Assembly: GCF_005845365.1 (NCBI RefSeq)
Contig: NZ_CP040509.1
Span: 744,001 to 808,000 of the forward strand
Length of the DNA stretch: 64,000 nucleotides
Direction: 5' to 3'
DNA from: Rhodoluna limnophila
GTDB taxonomy: Bacteria; Actinomycetota; Actinomycetes; Actinomycetales; Microbacteriaceae
A program made the translations under genes and the position numbers. Below, piece after piece: positions 55,777 to 64,000 of the stretch (position 1 is the first letter of the stretch; each line of letters begins with the position of its first letter). The notes under the pieces are model-generated. The model searched no databases and was not told the origin of the DNA. It saw nothing but the letters and a program-made list of their open reading frames with translations.

Positions 55777-57297
55777 TTAATCTTCCTTTTCGAAGTCCTC
55801 AGGTGCTGACCAAATGCCGGCCACACCCTCTTTGCGCATTTCCTCACGCAATTCTGCCTTAGCATCCATGCGTTCTTTGTAGGTTGCGCGGCGTTCCTTG
55901 GTGGTACGGCGTTCGCGCATGTCAAAACGGGCGTCAGTTCCGCGTGGACCAGCAATTAGCTCTGCATTCGAGGCAATCGCAGGCTCCCAGTCAAAGACGA
56001 TGCCCTTGTCTGGACCGATCACAACGGTAGAACCAGCGACAGCTCCAGCTTTGAAAAGCTCCTGCTCGAGGCCAATCTTGCCCAGGCGGTCAGCCAAGTA
56101 ACCAATCGCTTCTTCGTTGGCAAAGTTGGTTTGGTGAACCCAACGCTCTGGCTTCGGACCAAGAACTCGGAAGATTTCCTCTCCTCCGATTTCCTCGCGA
56201 CGAATCTCAAACTTCGATTCATCGCGTTTTGCCTGCATCAAGTGGATACGCGGCTTAACAGGTTCAGCTTCTTTTTCACGACGGGCATCTTCAACCAGCT
56301 TGGCCAAGGCAAAGTTAAGCTCACGAAGACCCTCTTTGCTTACTGCCGAGATGATGAAGACCTTGTACCCGCGAGCCTCTAGATCTGGTCGAACGAATTC
56401 AGCCAGTTCCTTGGCGTCAGGAACATCGGCCTTATTAAGTGCAATTAGTTGAGGGCGCTTGGTGAGCGGAATCTCACCCTCAGGCACCTCATAGGCATCA
56501 AGCTCTTTGAGAATTTTGTCCAAATCGGTGATTGGGTCACGGTTTGGCTCGAGGGTTGCACAGTCAATTACGTGTAGCAATGCTGCACAACGCTCGACGT
56601 GGCGAAGGAACTGGAGACCAAGCCCCTTACCCTCGCTGGCGCCTTCGATTAGTCCTGGTACATCGGCGATTGTGAATCGAGTGTCACCGGCCTGAACCAC
56701 ACCTAGGTTTGGGTGCAAAGTTGTGAACGGGTAGTCAGCAATCTTTGGGCGGGCTGCAGACAGCGCCGCGATCAGCGATGACTTGCCCGCACTTGGATAA
56801 CCAACCAGAGCAACATCTGCAACGCTCTTAAGTTCGAGGATGATATCCCCGCGCCATCCTGGTACGCCAAACAGTGCAAAACCAGGCGCCTTACGCTTTG
56901 AGCTGGAAAGTGCGGCGTTTCCAAGGCCACCAATTCCGCCCTCGGCAATGATTAGCTCAACGCCAGGCTCATCAAGGTCGGCGATGACTTTTCCGCGGGC
57001 GTCCTTCACTACAGTTCCAACTGGAACAGAGAGCTGGAGGCTTTCACCGTGGTGACCATTTCTGAAATCGCCGGCGCCGTCGCCGCCGTCACCAGCAGCG
57101 CGGTGAGGGTGAAAGTGGAAATCCAAGAGTGTGGTGACGTTTGGATCGGAAATCAGGCTGATGCTGCCACCCTTGCCACCGTCGGCACCATCTGGGCCAG
57201 CAAGTGGCTTGAACTTTTCACGCTTAACAGAAACACAGCCGTCTCCGCCATCGCCGGCGCGCACGTGAAGGGTCACTTGGTCGACAAATGAAACCAA
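55777..57297 (-). CDS. obg: GTPase Obg
   Basis: 506 residues: glycine-rich Obg domain (GGDGGDGAGDFRNG), GTPase domain with GYPSAGKSSLIAALS, DVPGLIEGAS and NKADV, then the OCT domain (FEIRREEIGGEEIFRVLG) and a charged C-terminal tail of about 50 residues typical of actinobacterial forms. It acts in ribosome assembly and stringent response. It starts 84 bases after rpmA, with a hairpin terminator in between. Confidence 0.96.
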   Translation of the reverse strand: MVSFVDQVTLHVRAGDGGDGCVSVKREKFKPLAGPDGADGGKGGSISLISDPNVTTLLDFHFHPHRAAGDGGDGAGDFRNGHHGESLQLSVPVGTVVKDARGKVIADLDEPGVELIIAEGGIGGLGNAALSSSKRKAPGFALFGVPGWRGDIILELKSVADVALVGYPSAGKSSLIAALSAARPKIADYPFTTLHPNLGVVQAGDTRFTIADVPGLIEGASEGKGLGLQFLRHVERCAALLHVIDCATLEPNRDPITDLDKILKELDAYEVPEGEIPLTKRPQLIALNKADVPDAKELAEFVRPDLEARGYKVFIISAVSKEGLRELNFALAKLVEDARREKEAEPVKPRIHLMQAKRDESKFEIRREEIGGEEIFRVLGPKPERWVHQTNFANEEAIGYLADRLGKIGLEQELFKAGAVAGSTVVIGPDKGIVFDWEPAIASNAELIAGPRGTDARFDMRERRTTKERRATYKERMDAKAELREEMRKEGVAGIWSAPEDFEKED

Positions 57298-57341
57298 GAT
57301 GTCCTCCTAAGGTCTAAATGATTTGTTTCAAGAAACAGGAA

Positions 57342-57362
57342 AGGCGAGCCAAAGGCTCGCCT
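57342..57362 (-). terminator. Hairpin between rpmA and obg (partial terminator)
   Basis: Minus-strand AGGCGAGCC / GGCTCGCCT, perfect nine-pair stem with a three-base loop, then TTCCTGTTTC. The T-run is interrupted, so partial termination is likely and would make obg less abundant than the ribosomal proteins. Confidence 0.75.
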
Positions 57363-57381
57363 CCCGATAAAACTATAAAAA

Positions 57382-57636
57382 CTAAGCGGCCTCAACCACG
57401 TTTACAACGCGACGGCCACCCTTGGTACCGAATGCAACTGAGCCAGCTGAAAGAGCGAACAGAGTGTCGTCCTTACCCTTGCCAACGTTTGCACCTGGGT
57501 GGAAGTGGGTTCCGCGCTGACGAACTAGGATCTCGCCTGCGTTTACTTCTTGACCTGCGTAGCGCTTAACACCAAGACGCTGAGCGTTTGAGTCGCGGCC
57601 GTTTCGGGTCGAGCTAACACCTTTTTTGGAAGCCAT
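57382..57636 (-). CDS. rpmA: 50S ribosomal protein L27
   Basis: 84 residues beginning [17 protein letters not shown], with [22 protein letters not shown]-like [14 protein letters not shown] and [10 protein letters not shown]; a normal L27. The N-terminus reaches the peptidyl-transferase centre. No Firmicute-type cleavable leader is present. It lies 14 bases after rplU. Confidence 0.97.
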   Translation of the reverse strand: MASKKGVSSTRNGRDSNAQRLGVKRYAGQEVNAGEILVRQRGTHFHPGANVGKGKDDTLFALSAGSVAFGTKGGRRVVNVVEAA

Positions 57637-57650
57637 TTTGTGTCAGTCCT

Positions 57651-57959
57651 TTACTTAATCTCAGTGACCTGGACGCGAGTAAGGTCTGCACGGAAACCCT
57701 GACGCTTCTTGTAACCGGTCTTGTTCTTGTACTTCTGGATGATGATCTTTGGACCACGTAGGTCGTTTAGGACCTCAGCGGTTACCTTGACCTTGGCAAG
57801 TGCCTTGGCATCGGTTGTGACCTTGTCGCCATCAACTAGAAGAAGAGCTGATAGCTCAATCTTGCCGTTGGCGTCAGCCTTGATACGGTCGAGAGTCACG
57901 ATGGTGCCTACTGACACCTTCTCTTGACGGCCGCCTGCGCGGACTACTGCGTAAACCAC
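57651..57959 (-). CDS. rplU: 50S ribosomal protein L21
   Basis: 102 residues: [18 protein letters not shown], a central beta region and [14 protein letters not shown] near the C-terminus, typical of L21. First gene of the operon rplU-rpmA-obg-proB-proA with a strong promoter about 100 bases upstream. Confidence 0.97.
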   Translation of the reverse strand: MVYAVVRAGGRQEKVSVGTIVTLDRIKADANGKIELSALLLVDGDKVTTDAKALAKVKVTAEVLNDLRGPKIIIQKYKNKTGYKKRQGFRADLTRVQVTEIK

Positions 57960-58028
57960 AGATCTACCCTTTGTTCGAAAGTCTTATGTTGTTGCATGTG
58001 CGAATACTCAGCAAGGCAACGAGGATTT

Positions 58029-58057
58029 AGTCTACCCTGCCAAACGGCTGGGGTCAA
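58029..58057 (-). promoter_or_regulatory. Promoter of the rplU operon
   Basis: Minus-strand TTGACC (58052-58057), exactly 17 bases, TAGACT (58029-58034). The strongest sigma-70-like promoter I found in the window. It lies directly after the rne stop codon. Confidence 0.75.
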
Positions 58058-58063
58058 ACCTAT

Positions 58064-60379
58064 TTACTCGGCAGTTTGCTGATTTGCTGAATTTTCAGCG
58101 GGTGCCGCGGCACCGGCGCTAGTTGCACGACGCGGCTTGCGTCGGCCCTGGCCCGGAGCTTTAGGCTCTGGAAGCGCCTCAAGGACAGCCTCCAGAAGTT
58201 TTTCGGTCTCAACCTTTGGCTGCACGTCTGAAACGACCTTGGCGGTAGGCAGAGAAATAGGTGACTCTTCACCGGCAGCCTCATGGGCGGCAACCGTAGA
58301 AGCGGCAATCTTGGTAATCACGCTGTTCAACTCAACAGCTCGCTCAGGAGTCACAACCTTGGCAACCTCTTGCTTTTGGTTTGAACCGCGGTTGCGCTTT
58401 TTGCCCTGACCCTGCTGGTTCTGCTGAGGCTTGGAATCATCGAGTACGTGGTTTTTGGAACGCATGATCGGCTCGTGGTGCACAATAACACCGCGACTCG
58501 CACATGCTTCACATGGCTCACTGAAGGCCTCAAGAAGTCCGATACCGAGCTTCTTTCGAGTCATCTGAACCAGACCAAGTGATGTTACCTCGGCAACCTG
58601 GTGCTTGGTTCGGTCACGACTTAGGCATTCCATCAGACGGCGCTGCACTAAGTCACGGTTGGACTCTAGGACCATGTCGATGAAGTCGACCACGATGATG
58701 CCACCGATGTCACGAAGGCGAAGCTGACGAACAATTTCTTCAGCCGCTTCAAGGTTGTTCTTGGTGACAGTCTCTTCAAGGTTTCCGCCCGAGCCAACAA
58801 ACTTTCCGGTGTTGACGTCGACAACGGTCATCGCTTCGGTACGGTCAATAACCAACGAACCACCGGATGGCAAATAAACCTTGCGGTCAAGCGCTTTGGC
58901 AATCTGCTCGCCAACCCGGTACTCATCAAATACGTCGCGGTTACCCTCATACTTTTCGACACGCTCGAGAAGATCCGGCGCAACAGACTTTAGGTACTCT
59001 TCGATAACCTCGCGGGCATCATCACCAGCGATAACCATTTTCTGGAAGTCTTCGTTGAAGACATCACGAACAATTTTGACCAGCAAGTCCGGTTCGCTGT
59101 GTAGAAGAACTGGCGCCTGGCCCTTTTCGACTTTCTTGCTAATTGCTTCCCACTGGGCCTGCAAACGCTGAACGTCAAGGGTTAGCTGCTCTTCGGTTGC
59201 ACCCTCGGCAGCAGTTCTCACGATTACGCCGGCATCCTCAGGCAAAATTTCTTTCAAAATCTTCTTCAGACGGGCACGCTCAGAATCTGGCAACTTACGC
59301 GAGATTCCGTTCATCGATCCGTTAGGAACGTAGACCAAATAACGGCCAGGTAGCGAAACCTGACTGGTTAGGCGGGCACCCTTTTGACCAACCGGGTCCT
59401 TGGTTACCTGCACCAAAACTGTGTCGCCTGACTTCAGGGCCAACTCGATACGACGCGGCTGGTTTCCAGTCTCGGCAAGTTCCCAGTCGACCTCGCCAGA
59501 GTAAAGCACGGCGTTACGTCCGCGACCGACGTCAACGAAGGCAGCCTCCATCGAAGGAAGAACATTCTGAATCTTGCCTAGGTAAACATTGCCGATCAGC
59601 GAGGCTTCAGAGGCCTTGGCTACGTAGTGCTCAACCAAAATTCCATCTTCAAGCACACCGATTTGGATTTTGCCGTCTTTAGAACGGACAACCATGGTGC
59701 GGTCGACTGCCTCGCGACGGGCCAAAAATTCTGACTCGGTGATGATTGTGCGACGGCGACCGGCATCGCGGCCATCGCGACGGCGCTGCTTTTTGGCTTC
59801 AAGTCTGGTTGAGCCCTTAACGCGAGTTGGCTCATTGCTTGGCTCTTTTGGCTCGCGTGGTGTGCGAACTTTGACCACGGCATTCGGTGCAGCTGCGGCG
59901 ACATCGCCCTCTTCGCCAGCGCGGCGGCGGGTTCGTGTGCGTCGGTGGCTCTCGCCGTTGTCACTCTCGTCCAGCATTGGTCGACCGCGTTTTGCATCGA
60001 TTACCGGAGTCGGGAGATCTGGAGCCATGAACATAAGTGAGGTCGCCGAGATCGGAGCCAGTGGCGCAACCGGCGCGGCTACTTCTGCCTCGATCGATGC
60101 TTCAGATGATGGTGCAGCAACCTTTTTAGGCGAAGCTCGTTTGGCTGGGGCACGCTTTGCCGGAGCCTTTGCTGCTTCGACTACCTCTTCAATGGACGCA
60201 GGCTGTGCGTCTGGGGTTTTCTTGGCCGCGGCGCGACGCGCTGGGGCCTTTTTAGCTGGGGTTTCAAGCTGAAGGATGTCTAGTGCCTCAACTGCGGCCT
60301 CGACCACTTTTTTGGTGCGGCGAGCACGTGCTGGCTTTTCATCGTTAGCAGGTACGTCTAAGTTTTGTTTATTCACCAT
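58064..60379 (-). CDS. rne: Ribonuclease E/G
   Basis: 771 residues from the ATG at 60379 (GGAG upstream). Residues up to about 230 form a low-complexity Ala/Lys/Pro/Arg region, then an S1 domain (NVYLGKIQNVLPSMEAAFVD), the DNase I-like catalytic part with VVDVNTGKFVG and IVVDFID (catalytic Asp), and the zinc link CEACASRG. A basic tail follows. It cleaves single-stranded RNA and drives mRNA decay and rRNA processing. Starts further upstream are not supported. Confidence 0.94.
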   Translation of the reverse strand: MVNKQNLDVPANDEKPARARRTKKVVEAAVEALDILQLETPAKKAPARRAAAKKTPDAQPASIEEVVEAAKAPAKRAPAKRASPKKVAAPSSEASIEAEVAAPVAPLAPISATSLMFMAPDLPTPVIDAKRGRPMLDESDNGESHRRTRTRRRAGEEGDVAAAAPNAVVKVRTPREPKEPSNEPTRVKGSTRLEAKKQRRRDGRDAGRRRTIITESEFLARREAVDRTMVVRSKDGKIQIGVLEDGILVEHYVAKASEASLIGNVYLGKIQNVLPSMEAAFVDVGRGRNAVLYSGEVDWELAETGNQPRRIELALKSGDTVLVQVTKDPVGQKGARLTSQVSLPGRYLVYVPNGSMNGISRKLPDSERARLKKILKEILPEDAGVIVRTAAEGATEEQLTLDVQRLQAQWEAISKKVEKGQAPVLLHSEPDLLVKIVRDVFNEDFQKMVIAGDDAREVIEEYLKSVAPDLLERVEKYEGNRDVFDEYRVGEQIAKALDRKVYLPSGGSLVIDRTEAMTVVDVNTGKFVGSGGNLEETVTKNNLEAAEEIVRQLRLRDIGGIIVVDFIDMVLESNRDLVQRRLMECLSRDRTKHQVAEVTSLGLVQMTRKKLGIGLLEAFSEPCEACASRGVIVHHEPIMRSKNHVLDDSKPQQNQQGQGKKRNRGSNQKQEVAKVVTPERAVELNSVITKIAASTVAAHEAAGEESPISLPTAKVVSDVQPKVETEKLLEAVLEALPEPKAPGQGRRKPRRATSAGAAAPAENSANQQTAE

Positions 60380-60632
60380 TTCTGGTGCACTCCAAGCTGC
60401 CTTTACCTGGGCCACACTCACCAAGCACTAGGGCGTAAATCGTTGCCGACCCCTTTTGAGGCCAACCAAATCTGTGTTCAAGCAACCTGTGTCTGCGGTT
60501 ACCGCTGCCCGATGGGTCTTACGCGATTTCAACGCTTTGGTTCTTGAGAAATCTGCGTCGATTCAGGTGTGGCCTGAAACAACTCCTCTAAGTATGACAC
60601 CACGGAGGCGAAAAGTCATCCAAGTGCCGTGC

Positions 60633-60647
60633 AATACTGGAAAGGTG
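60633..60647 (+). promoter_or_regulatory. Possible leaderless-type promoter of the VKOR gene
   Basis: AATACT (60633-60638), six bases, GTG at 60645. One mismatch from TATACT. It supports this GTG as the start over longer frames reaching back to 60456. Confidence 0.45.
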
Positions 60648-61265
60648 AGCCTAGGAATTAGCAACGAACCGATTGCATCAACACCAAATAAGAGCTTTGC
60701 CTGGACGTTGATTCTGACCGGTATTTTGGGCTGGATTGCCGCTTTCACCCTCACGCTCGAGCGCATCCATGTGGCAACAAACCCAGATGCAACCCTTAGC
60801 TGCGACATCAGTCCGTTTATTTCCTGCAAATCGGTCATGCTTACCGCGCAGGCAGCACTCTTCGGCTTTCCGAACCCGCTAATCGGGTTGAGTGCATTCG
60901 CTGCACCGGTTGTAGTTGGTGCAGCAATCTTGAGCGGTGCAAAGTTTGCAGCATGGTTCTGGCGGCTTTTCAGCCTGGGCGTCACTTTGGGCTTCTTATT
61001 CGTTCTTTGGCTCTTTATTCAAAGCTCGTTTGTGATCAACGTCTTGTGCCCATACTGCATGGTGGCCTGGGCGGCTATGGTCCCGATGTTCTGGAAAGTA
61101 ATCCTGTTCGGAACCAAGGACGGATTCATCGACACACCACTTAGGTTTGTTGATTTCTTTGACCGCGCTTACGACAAGGCCTGGCTGTTCACTCTGGTCA
61201 CTGAGCTCGTAATTGTTCTAATTATCGTGCTCCGCTTTTGGCAGTGGTGGCCGACCCTCTTCTAG
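60645..61265 (+). CDS. Vitamin K epoxide reductase family (VKOR) disulfide-bond protein
   Basis: 206 residues, about five transmembrane helices. The VKOR Cys pair is in SCDISPFISC, followed by GFPNPLIGL, and the redox pair in LCPYCMVAW. VKOR reoxidises a DsbA-like thiol oxidase with quinone for extracytoplasmic disulfide formation. No fused or adjacent thioredoxin domain is visible. The GTG at 60645 is chosen by fit to the family and the upstream promoter box. The 265 bases back to rne hold only the two divergent 5' regions. Confidence 0.9.
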   Translation: MSLGISNEPIASTPNKSFAWTLILTGILGWIAAFTLTLERIHVATNPDATLSCDISPFISCKSVMLTAQAALFGFPNPLIGLSAFAAPVVVGAAILSGAKFAAWFWRLFSLGVTLGFLFVLWLFIQSSFVINVLCPYCMVAWAAMVPMFWKVILFGTKDGFIDTPLRFVDFFDRAYDKAWLFTLVTELVIVLIIVLRFWQWWPTLF

Positions 61266-61301
61266 AGGTGCCTGTTATCTAGCTACCTAGAATTTGGGTG
61301 C

Positions 61302-61718
61302 TTAGAACCAGAGAGCGAGCTCGCGGGCAGCAGATTCCTCTGAGTCAGAACCGTGTACCAGGTTTTGCTGGACCTTCAGACCCCAGTCGCGACCCAAATC
61401 TCCACGAATTGTGCCTGGAGCCGCCACGGTTGGGTCGGTGGCGCCGGCCAGTGAACGGAACCCCTCGATCACTCGGTGCCCTTCGAGCTTGATGGCAACA
61501 ACATCTCCAGAGCCCATGAACTCAACTAGCGGTTCGTAAAAAGGCTTACCCTCGTGTTCGGCGTAGTGCATCGCAAGCAAATCACGGCTAGGGGTCAACT
61601 TCTTGAGATCGGCAACAACATATCCCTTGGCCTCACATCGAGCGATGATCTCACCGATGAGGTTGCGCTTAACACCGTCAGGCTTTACCAAGACTAGAGT
61701 TTGCTGAATTTCTGACAT
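61302..61718 (-). CDS. ndk: Nucleoside diphosphate kinase
   Basis: 138 residues. VKPDGVKRNLIGEII, the GATDP-like ATDPTVAAPGTIRGD and the catalytic His in NLVHGSDS identify it. It balances NTP and dNTP pools. The ATG follows directly on the DUF4233 stop. CGGAGGA precedes it. ileS-folC-DUF4233-ndk is a standard actinobacterial cluster. Confidence 0.97.
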   Translation of the reverse strand: MSEIQQTLVLVKPDGVKRNLIGEIIARCEAKGYVVADLKKLTPSRDLLAMHYAEHEGKPFYEPLVEFMGSGDVVAIKLEGHRVIEGFRSLAGATDPTVAAPGTIRGDLGRDWGLKVQQNLVHGSDSEESAARELALWF

Positions 61719-62093
61719 TTACTGTTCCTCCGACTGAATATCGCCCAGTCCGCGTTCATAAGCGGCTCTTGCCTTGTCAATAGTGCTACCTGCGATCATC
61801 GCCCATGCCCAAAGACAGACGAAAATACCGCCAATTACGTACATGAGTGGAACCCAGATACCGGTGCTGACGACCACAATCTGCAGGAACCAACCCCAAG
61901 CGTAAGAGAACTTTTTACCCAGAACTGCCGGGGTGAGGATGAGCAGGAAGGAGATTGACAACCCCACCGCCCAGACAGTCGGCCCGTCGGCAACCTTGAG
62001 GCCAAAAGCCACTAGCATGGCAAAAAATACGACAAATGACTCGAAAGCCATGAGCATTGAGCCCAGAGTTCGTTGGGTAGAACGGTTACGCAT
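61719..62093 (-). CDS. DUF4233 membrane protein
   Basis: 124 residues, about four transmembrane helices, with an N-terminal TQRTLGSMLMAFESFVV motif and a hydrophilic C-terminus. DUF4233 is an actinobacterial family nearly always between folC and ndk; function unknown. The start overlaps the folC stop by eight bases. Confidence 0.88.
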   Translation of the reverse strand: MRNRSTQRTLGSMLMAFESFVVFFAMLVAFGLKVADGPTVWAVGLSISFLLILTPAVLGKKFSYAWGWFLQIVVVSTGIWVPLMYVIGGIFVCLWAWAMIAGSTIDKARAAYERGLGDIQSEEQ

Positions 62094-63459
62094 CTTGTTC
62101 GGCCTCTATCTGTTTTAGTTTTAGAACCTCGCCGACCAGTGTTATCGAGCCGGTTGCGACGATTGCCCCGGCTTGACCAGCCGGCAGCATCAGGATTGCT
62201 TCAGCCATGGCCCACTGAGGATTCGACTGAACCCGAACACGATCCTCGCCGAAAACTTCACGGGCCAAAACGGCCAGTTCTTCAGCAGGTATCGCCCGCG
62301 GAGACGCGGACTGAGTGATGACAAATTCTACGAAAGAGTCATCGAGCTCTTCGAGGAGAGCTCGGGCATCTTTTTCGGCCAAAATCGAAACCACACCAAT
62401 TGCATATGGTGAGCCGAAATCGTCCTTTAGCGCCTTAGCAAGCGATTTTGCGCCCTCTGGGTTATGCGCGGCATCAAGAATGGTTAGCGGCTCGCGCCCA
62501 ACCACCTGCAAACGGCCTGGCGAAGAAAAGTCAGCGAAGGCAGCACGCACGACATCGTCCATAATCCTCTGGTCTCCGCCGCCGAGAAAAGCCTCAACTG
62601 CGGCCACCGCAAGGGCTGCATTCTGAGCTTGATAGAAGCCGTGAACCGGAAGGTTCAAGTCGTGATACTCGCCGGCAAGTGTTCGAATAGAAACAGTCTG
62701 GCCAAGGATGTTCGGCTCAGACGAAAGCACTTCGAAACCAACGCCGTACGCAGTCATTTTTTCGGCAACTTCGGCGGCACGAACCTCAAGCTGCTCGAAT
62801 GCCTCGGCCGACTGAGTTGAACTGAGCACGATTGAGCCGGGTTTGATAATTCCAGCCTTGGTTTTGGCGATTGCAGCTAGGGTGTCACCCAAGCGGTCGG
62901 CGTGATCGATGGAAATTGGCGTAAACACGGCCACATCACCATCAGCGACATTGGTTGAATCCCACTCTCCGCCCATACCAACTTCCAGCACCAAAACATC
63001 TACCGGAGCGTCAGCAAAGATTGAGAATCCCAAAACGGCAAGAGCTTCAAAGAAAGTCAACGGCTCTTCGCCGGATGCAGCTAATTCCTCGTCAACTAGG
63101 CCAAGGATCGGCTCGATTTCAGTCCATACCGAATAGAGACGCTCGTCACTGACTGGCTCTCCATCGAGAGACATACGCTCGTTGAGTTTGACTAGGTGCG
63201 GGCTCGTGAACCTTCCGGTTCGAAGTCCATGTTCACGTAACAGCCTCTCAGCGAAACGCGCTGTGCTGGTCTTGCCGTTGGTGCCGGTGATATGAATGAC
63301 ACGGTAAGCCTTTTGAGGGTCACCCAAAAGCTGGGTTGCCCTCAGCGTTGGCTCTAGTCTTGGCCTGATCTGATTCTCTGGAACCCGCTTCAAGAGCGCA
63401 GCCTCAACTTCTAGGGCTTTGTTCTCCCAATACTGGTCGGTTTCGCTAAATTCGCTCAA
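62086..63459 (-). CDS. folC: Folylpolyglutamate synthase/dihydrofolate synthase
   Basis: 457 residues of the Mur-ligase-like family. The ATP-binding loop is VIHITGTNGKTSTARF, followed by TSPHLVKLNERM, GMGGEWDSTNV, and DAAHNPEGAKSL in the C-terminal domain. It adds glutamate to folates. The ATG overlaps the ileS stop by four bases. The pab genes at 40.8-43 kb serve the same pathway. Confidence 0.96.
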   Translation of the reverse strand: MSEFSETDQYWENKALEVEAALLKRVPENQIRPRLEPTLRATQLLGDPQKAYRVIHITGTNGKTSTARFAERLLREHGLRTGRFTSPHLVKLNERMSLDGEPVSDERLYSVWTEIEPILGLVDEELAASGEEPLTFFEALAVLGFSIFADAPVDVLVLEVGMGGEWDSTNVADGDVAVFTPISIDHADRLGDTLAAIAKTKAGIIKPGSIVLSSTQSAEAFEQLEVRAAEVAEKMTAYGVGFEVLSSEPNILGQTVSIRTLAGEYHDLNLPVHGFYQAQNAALAVAAVEAFLGGGDQRIMDDVVRAAFADFSSPGRLQVVGREPLTILDAAHNPEGAKSLAKALKDDFGSPYAIGVVSILAEKDARALLEELDDSFVEFVITQSASPRAIPAEELAVLAREVFGEDRVRVQSNPQWAMAEAILMLPAGQAGAIVATGSITLVGEVLKLKQIEAEQDA

Positions 63460-64000
63460 CGTTTTTCCACCAAAACAGCAACCTGCTGACCGTCACCGAC
63501 GGCAACTGCCGCATCAGTGACTGCCGCGGTGACTGAATCAAGTTCAACAGTCAAAGTTTCTGACTTAACCAGTTCAGCATGCGCATTTACTGCCGCAAGA
63601 ACATCAGCGTCGGCAGTCAATGTCAGTTTGATTCGGTCGCTTACGTCCAAGCCAGCCTCTTTACGGGCGTTTTGAACGGCACGGATAACATCGCGAGCCA
63701 GGCCCTCTGCTGCCAACTCCGTTGAAACAGCACCGTCGAGAATCAAGAAACCGGTCGGAAGGATCCCAATGTGATCGGTAGATTCCTCTCCAGAATCGGC
63801 CTTTGCGACCAAGTCGATGGAATACTCACCCTCGATTAGCTCTACCCCACCAACCACGACCTTGCCGTCGGCGTCTGACCAGTCACCAGACTTCGAGGCC
63901 TGGATGACTGCCTGAACGCTCTTACCGATTCGAGGGCCGGCTGCACGGGAGTTGACTGTCAATCGCTTTACTACACCAAATTCATCGGCTGAGTCCAGTG
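63456..64000 (-). CDS. ileS: Isoleucyl-tRNA synthetase, C-terminal end, partial
   Basis: The frame stays open to the window edge, giving about 180 C-terminal residues. RAAGPRIGKSVQAVI and the LAAEGLARDVIRAVQNARKEAGLDVSDRI-type tail match the anticodon-binding and C-terminal regions of the long actinobacterial IleS. The HIGH and KMSKS motifs lie outside the window. Confidence 0.92.
   Translation of the reverse strand, partial: LDSADEFGVVKRLTVNSRAAGPRIGKSVQAVIQASKSGDWSDADGKVVVGGVELIEGEYSIDLVAKADSGEESTDHIGILPTGFLILDGAVSTELAAEGLARDVIRAVQNARKEAGLDVSDRIKLTLTADADVLAAVNAHAELVKSETLTVELDSVTAAVTDAAVAVGDGQQVAVLVEKR

Overview
The window is 64 kb of chromosomal housekeeping DNA from an actinobacterium. 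The best fit is a small-genome, moderate-GC member of the Microbacteriaceae of the freshwater Luna type (Rhodoluna/Aquiluna-like); this is inference from gene content and compactness, not a database match. Support comes from actinobacterial gene orders (fabH-acpP-fabF; hrcA-dnaJ2; holA-comEC-comEA-leuS; rplU-rpmA-obg-proB-proA and nadD-rsfS; ileS-folC-DUF4233-ndk), dimeric glycyl-tRNA synthetase, a DnaJ2-type zinc centre, DUF4233, DUF4870 and DUF6504-like proteins, an actinobacterial SOS box, and many TANNNT-N6-start leaderless promoters. Coding density is very high. No stretch over 300 bases lacks a gene. I see no rRNA, CRISPR array, insertion sequence, phage gene or attachment site.

Layout. 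1-2.3 kb (+): end of fabH, acpP, fabF, then thymidine kinase. 2.3-6.9 kb (-): a polar amino-acid ABC transporter followed by a GNAT enzyme and an enolase-superfamily racemase (possible D-to-L amino-acid conversion). 6.9-12.2 kb: a CAT-anticodon tRNA, a glycosyltransferase with an unusual helical tail, a DMT transporter, peptide deformylase, a degenerate two-component pair and tRNA-Asn. 12.2-20.4 kb (-): a 2-hydroxyacid dehydrogenase, dnaG, dgt, dusB, glyS, uppS, recO. 20.4-29.1 kb (-): leuA, then the tightly coupled stress/RNA block hrcA-dnaJ-rsmE-hinT-phoH-ybeY-CBS protein-era, with CIRCE upstream of hrcA. 29.1-34.3 kb: a DUF4870 protein, hemW, lepA, rpsT, an MFS exporter.

34.3-40.7 kb (-): holA, comEC, a possible 23-codon ORF, comEA, leuS. 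40.8-44.8 kb: pabB, a divergent pabC-like aminotransferase, DedA, SRAP and YdeI-like proteins. 44.8-48.8 kb (+): an SOS operon with a perfect LexA palindrome, a DUF6504-like protein, error-prone polymerase DnaE2 and an unknown membrane-anchored protein. 48.8-52.2 kb: BI-1 protein, esterase, deoC, DUF167, an RpiB/LacA-type isomerase, tRNA-Ala, rsfS. 52.2-57.9 kb (-): an unknown tail-anchored protein, nadD, a small membrane protein, proA, proB, obg, rpmA, rplU. 58-64 kb: rne, VKOR, ndk, DUF4233, folC and the 3' end of ileS.

Most of the window is ordinary. The parts most worth a second look are the micro-ORF wedged between comEA and comEC, the back-to-back leaderless deoC/DUF167 promoters sharing their -10 boxes, the histidine-less kinase with its degenerate regulator, the amino-acid transporter/GNAT/racemase cluster, and the SOS operon that lacks imuAB but carries an unknown gene.
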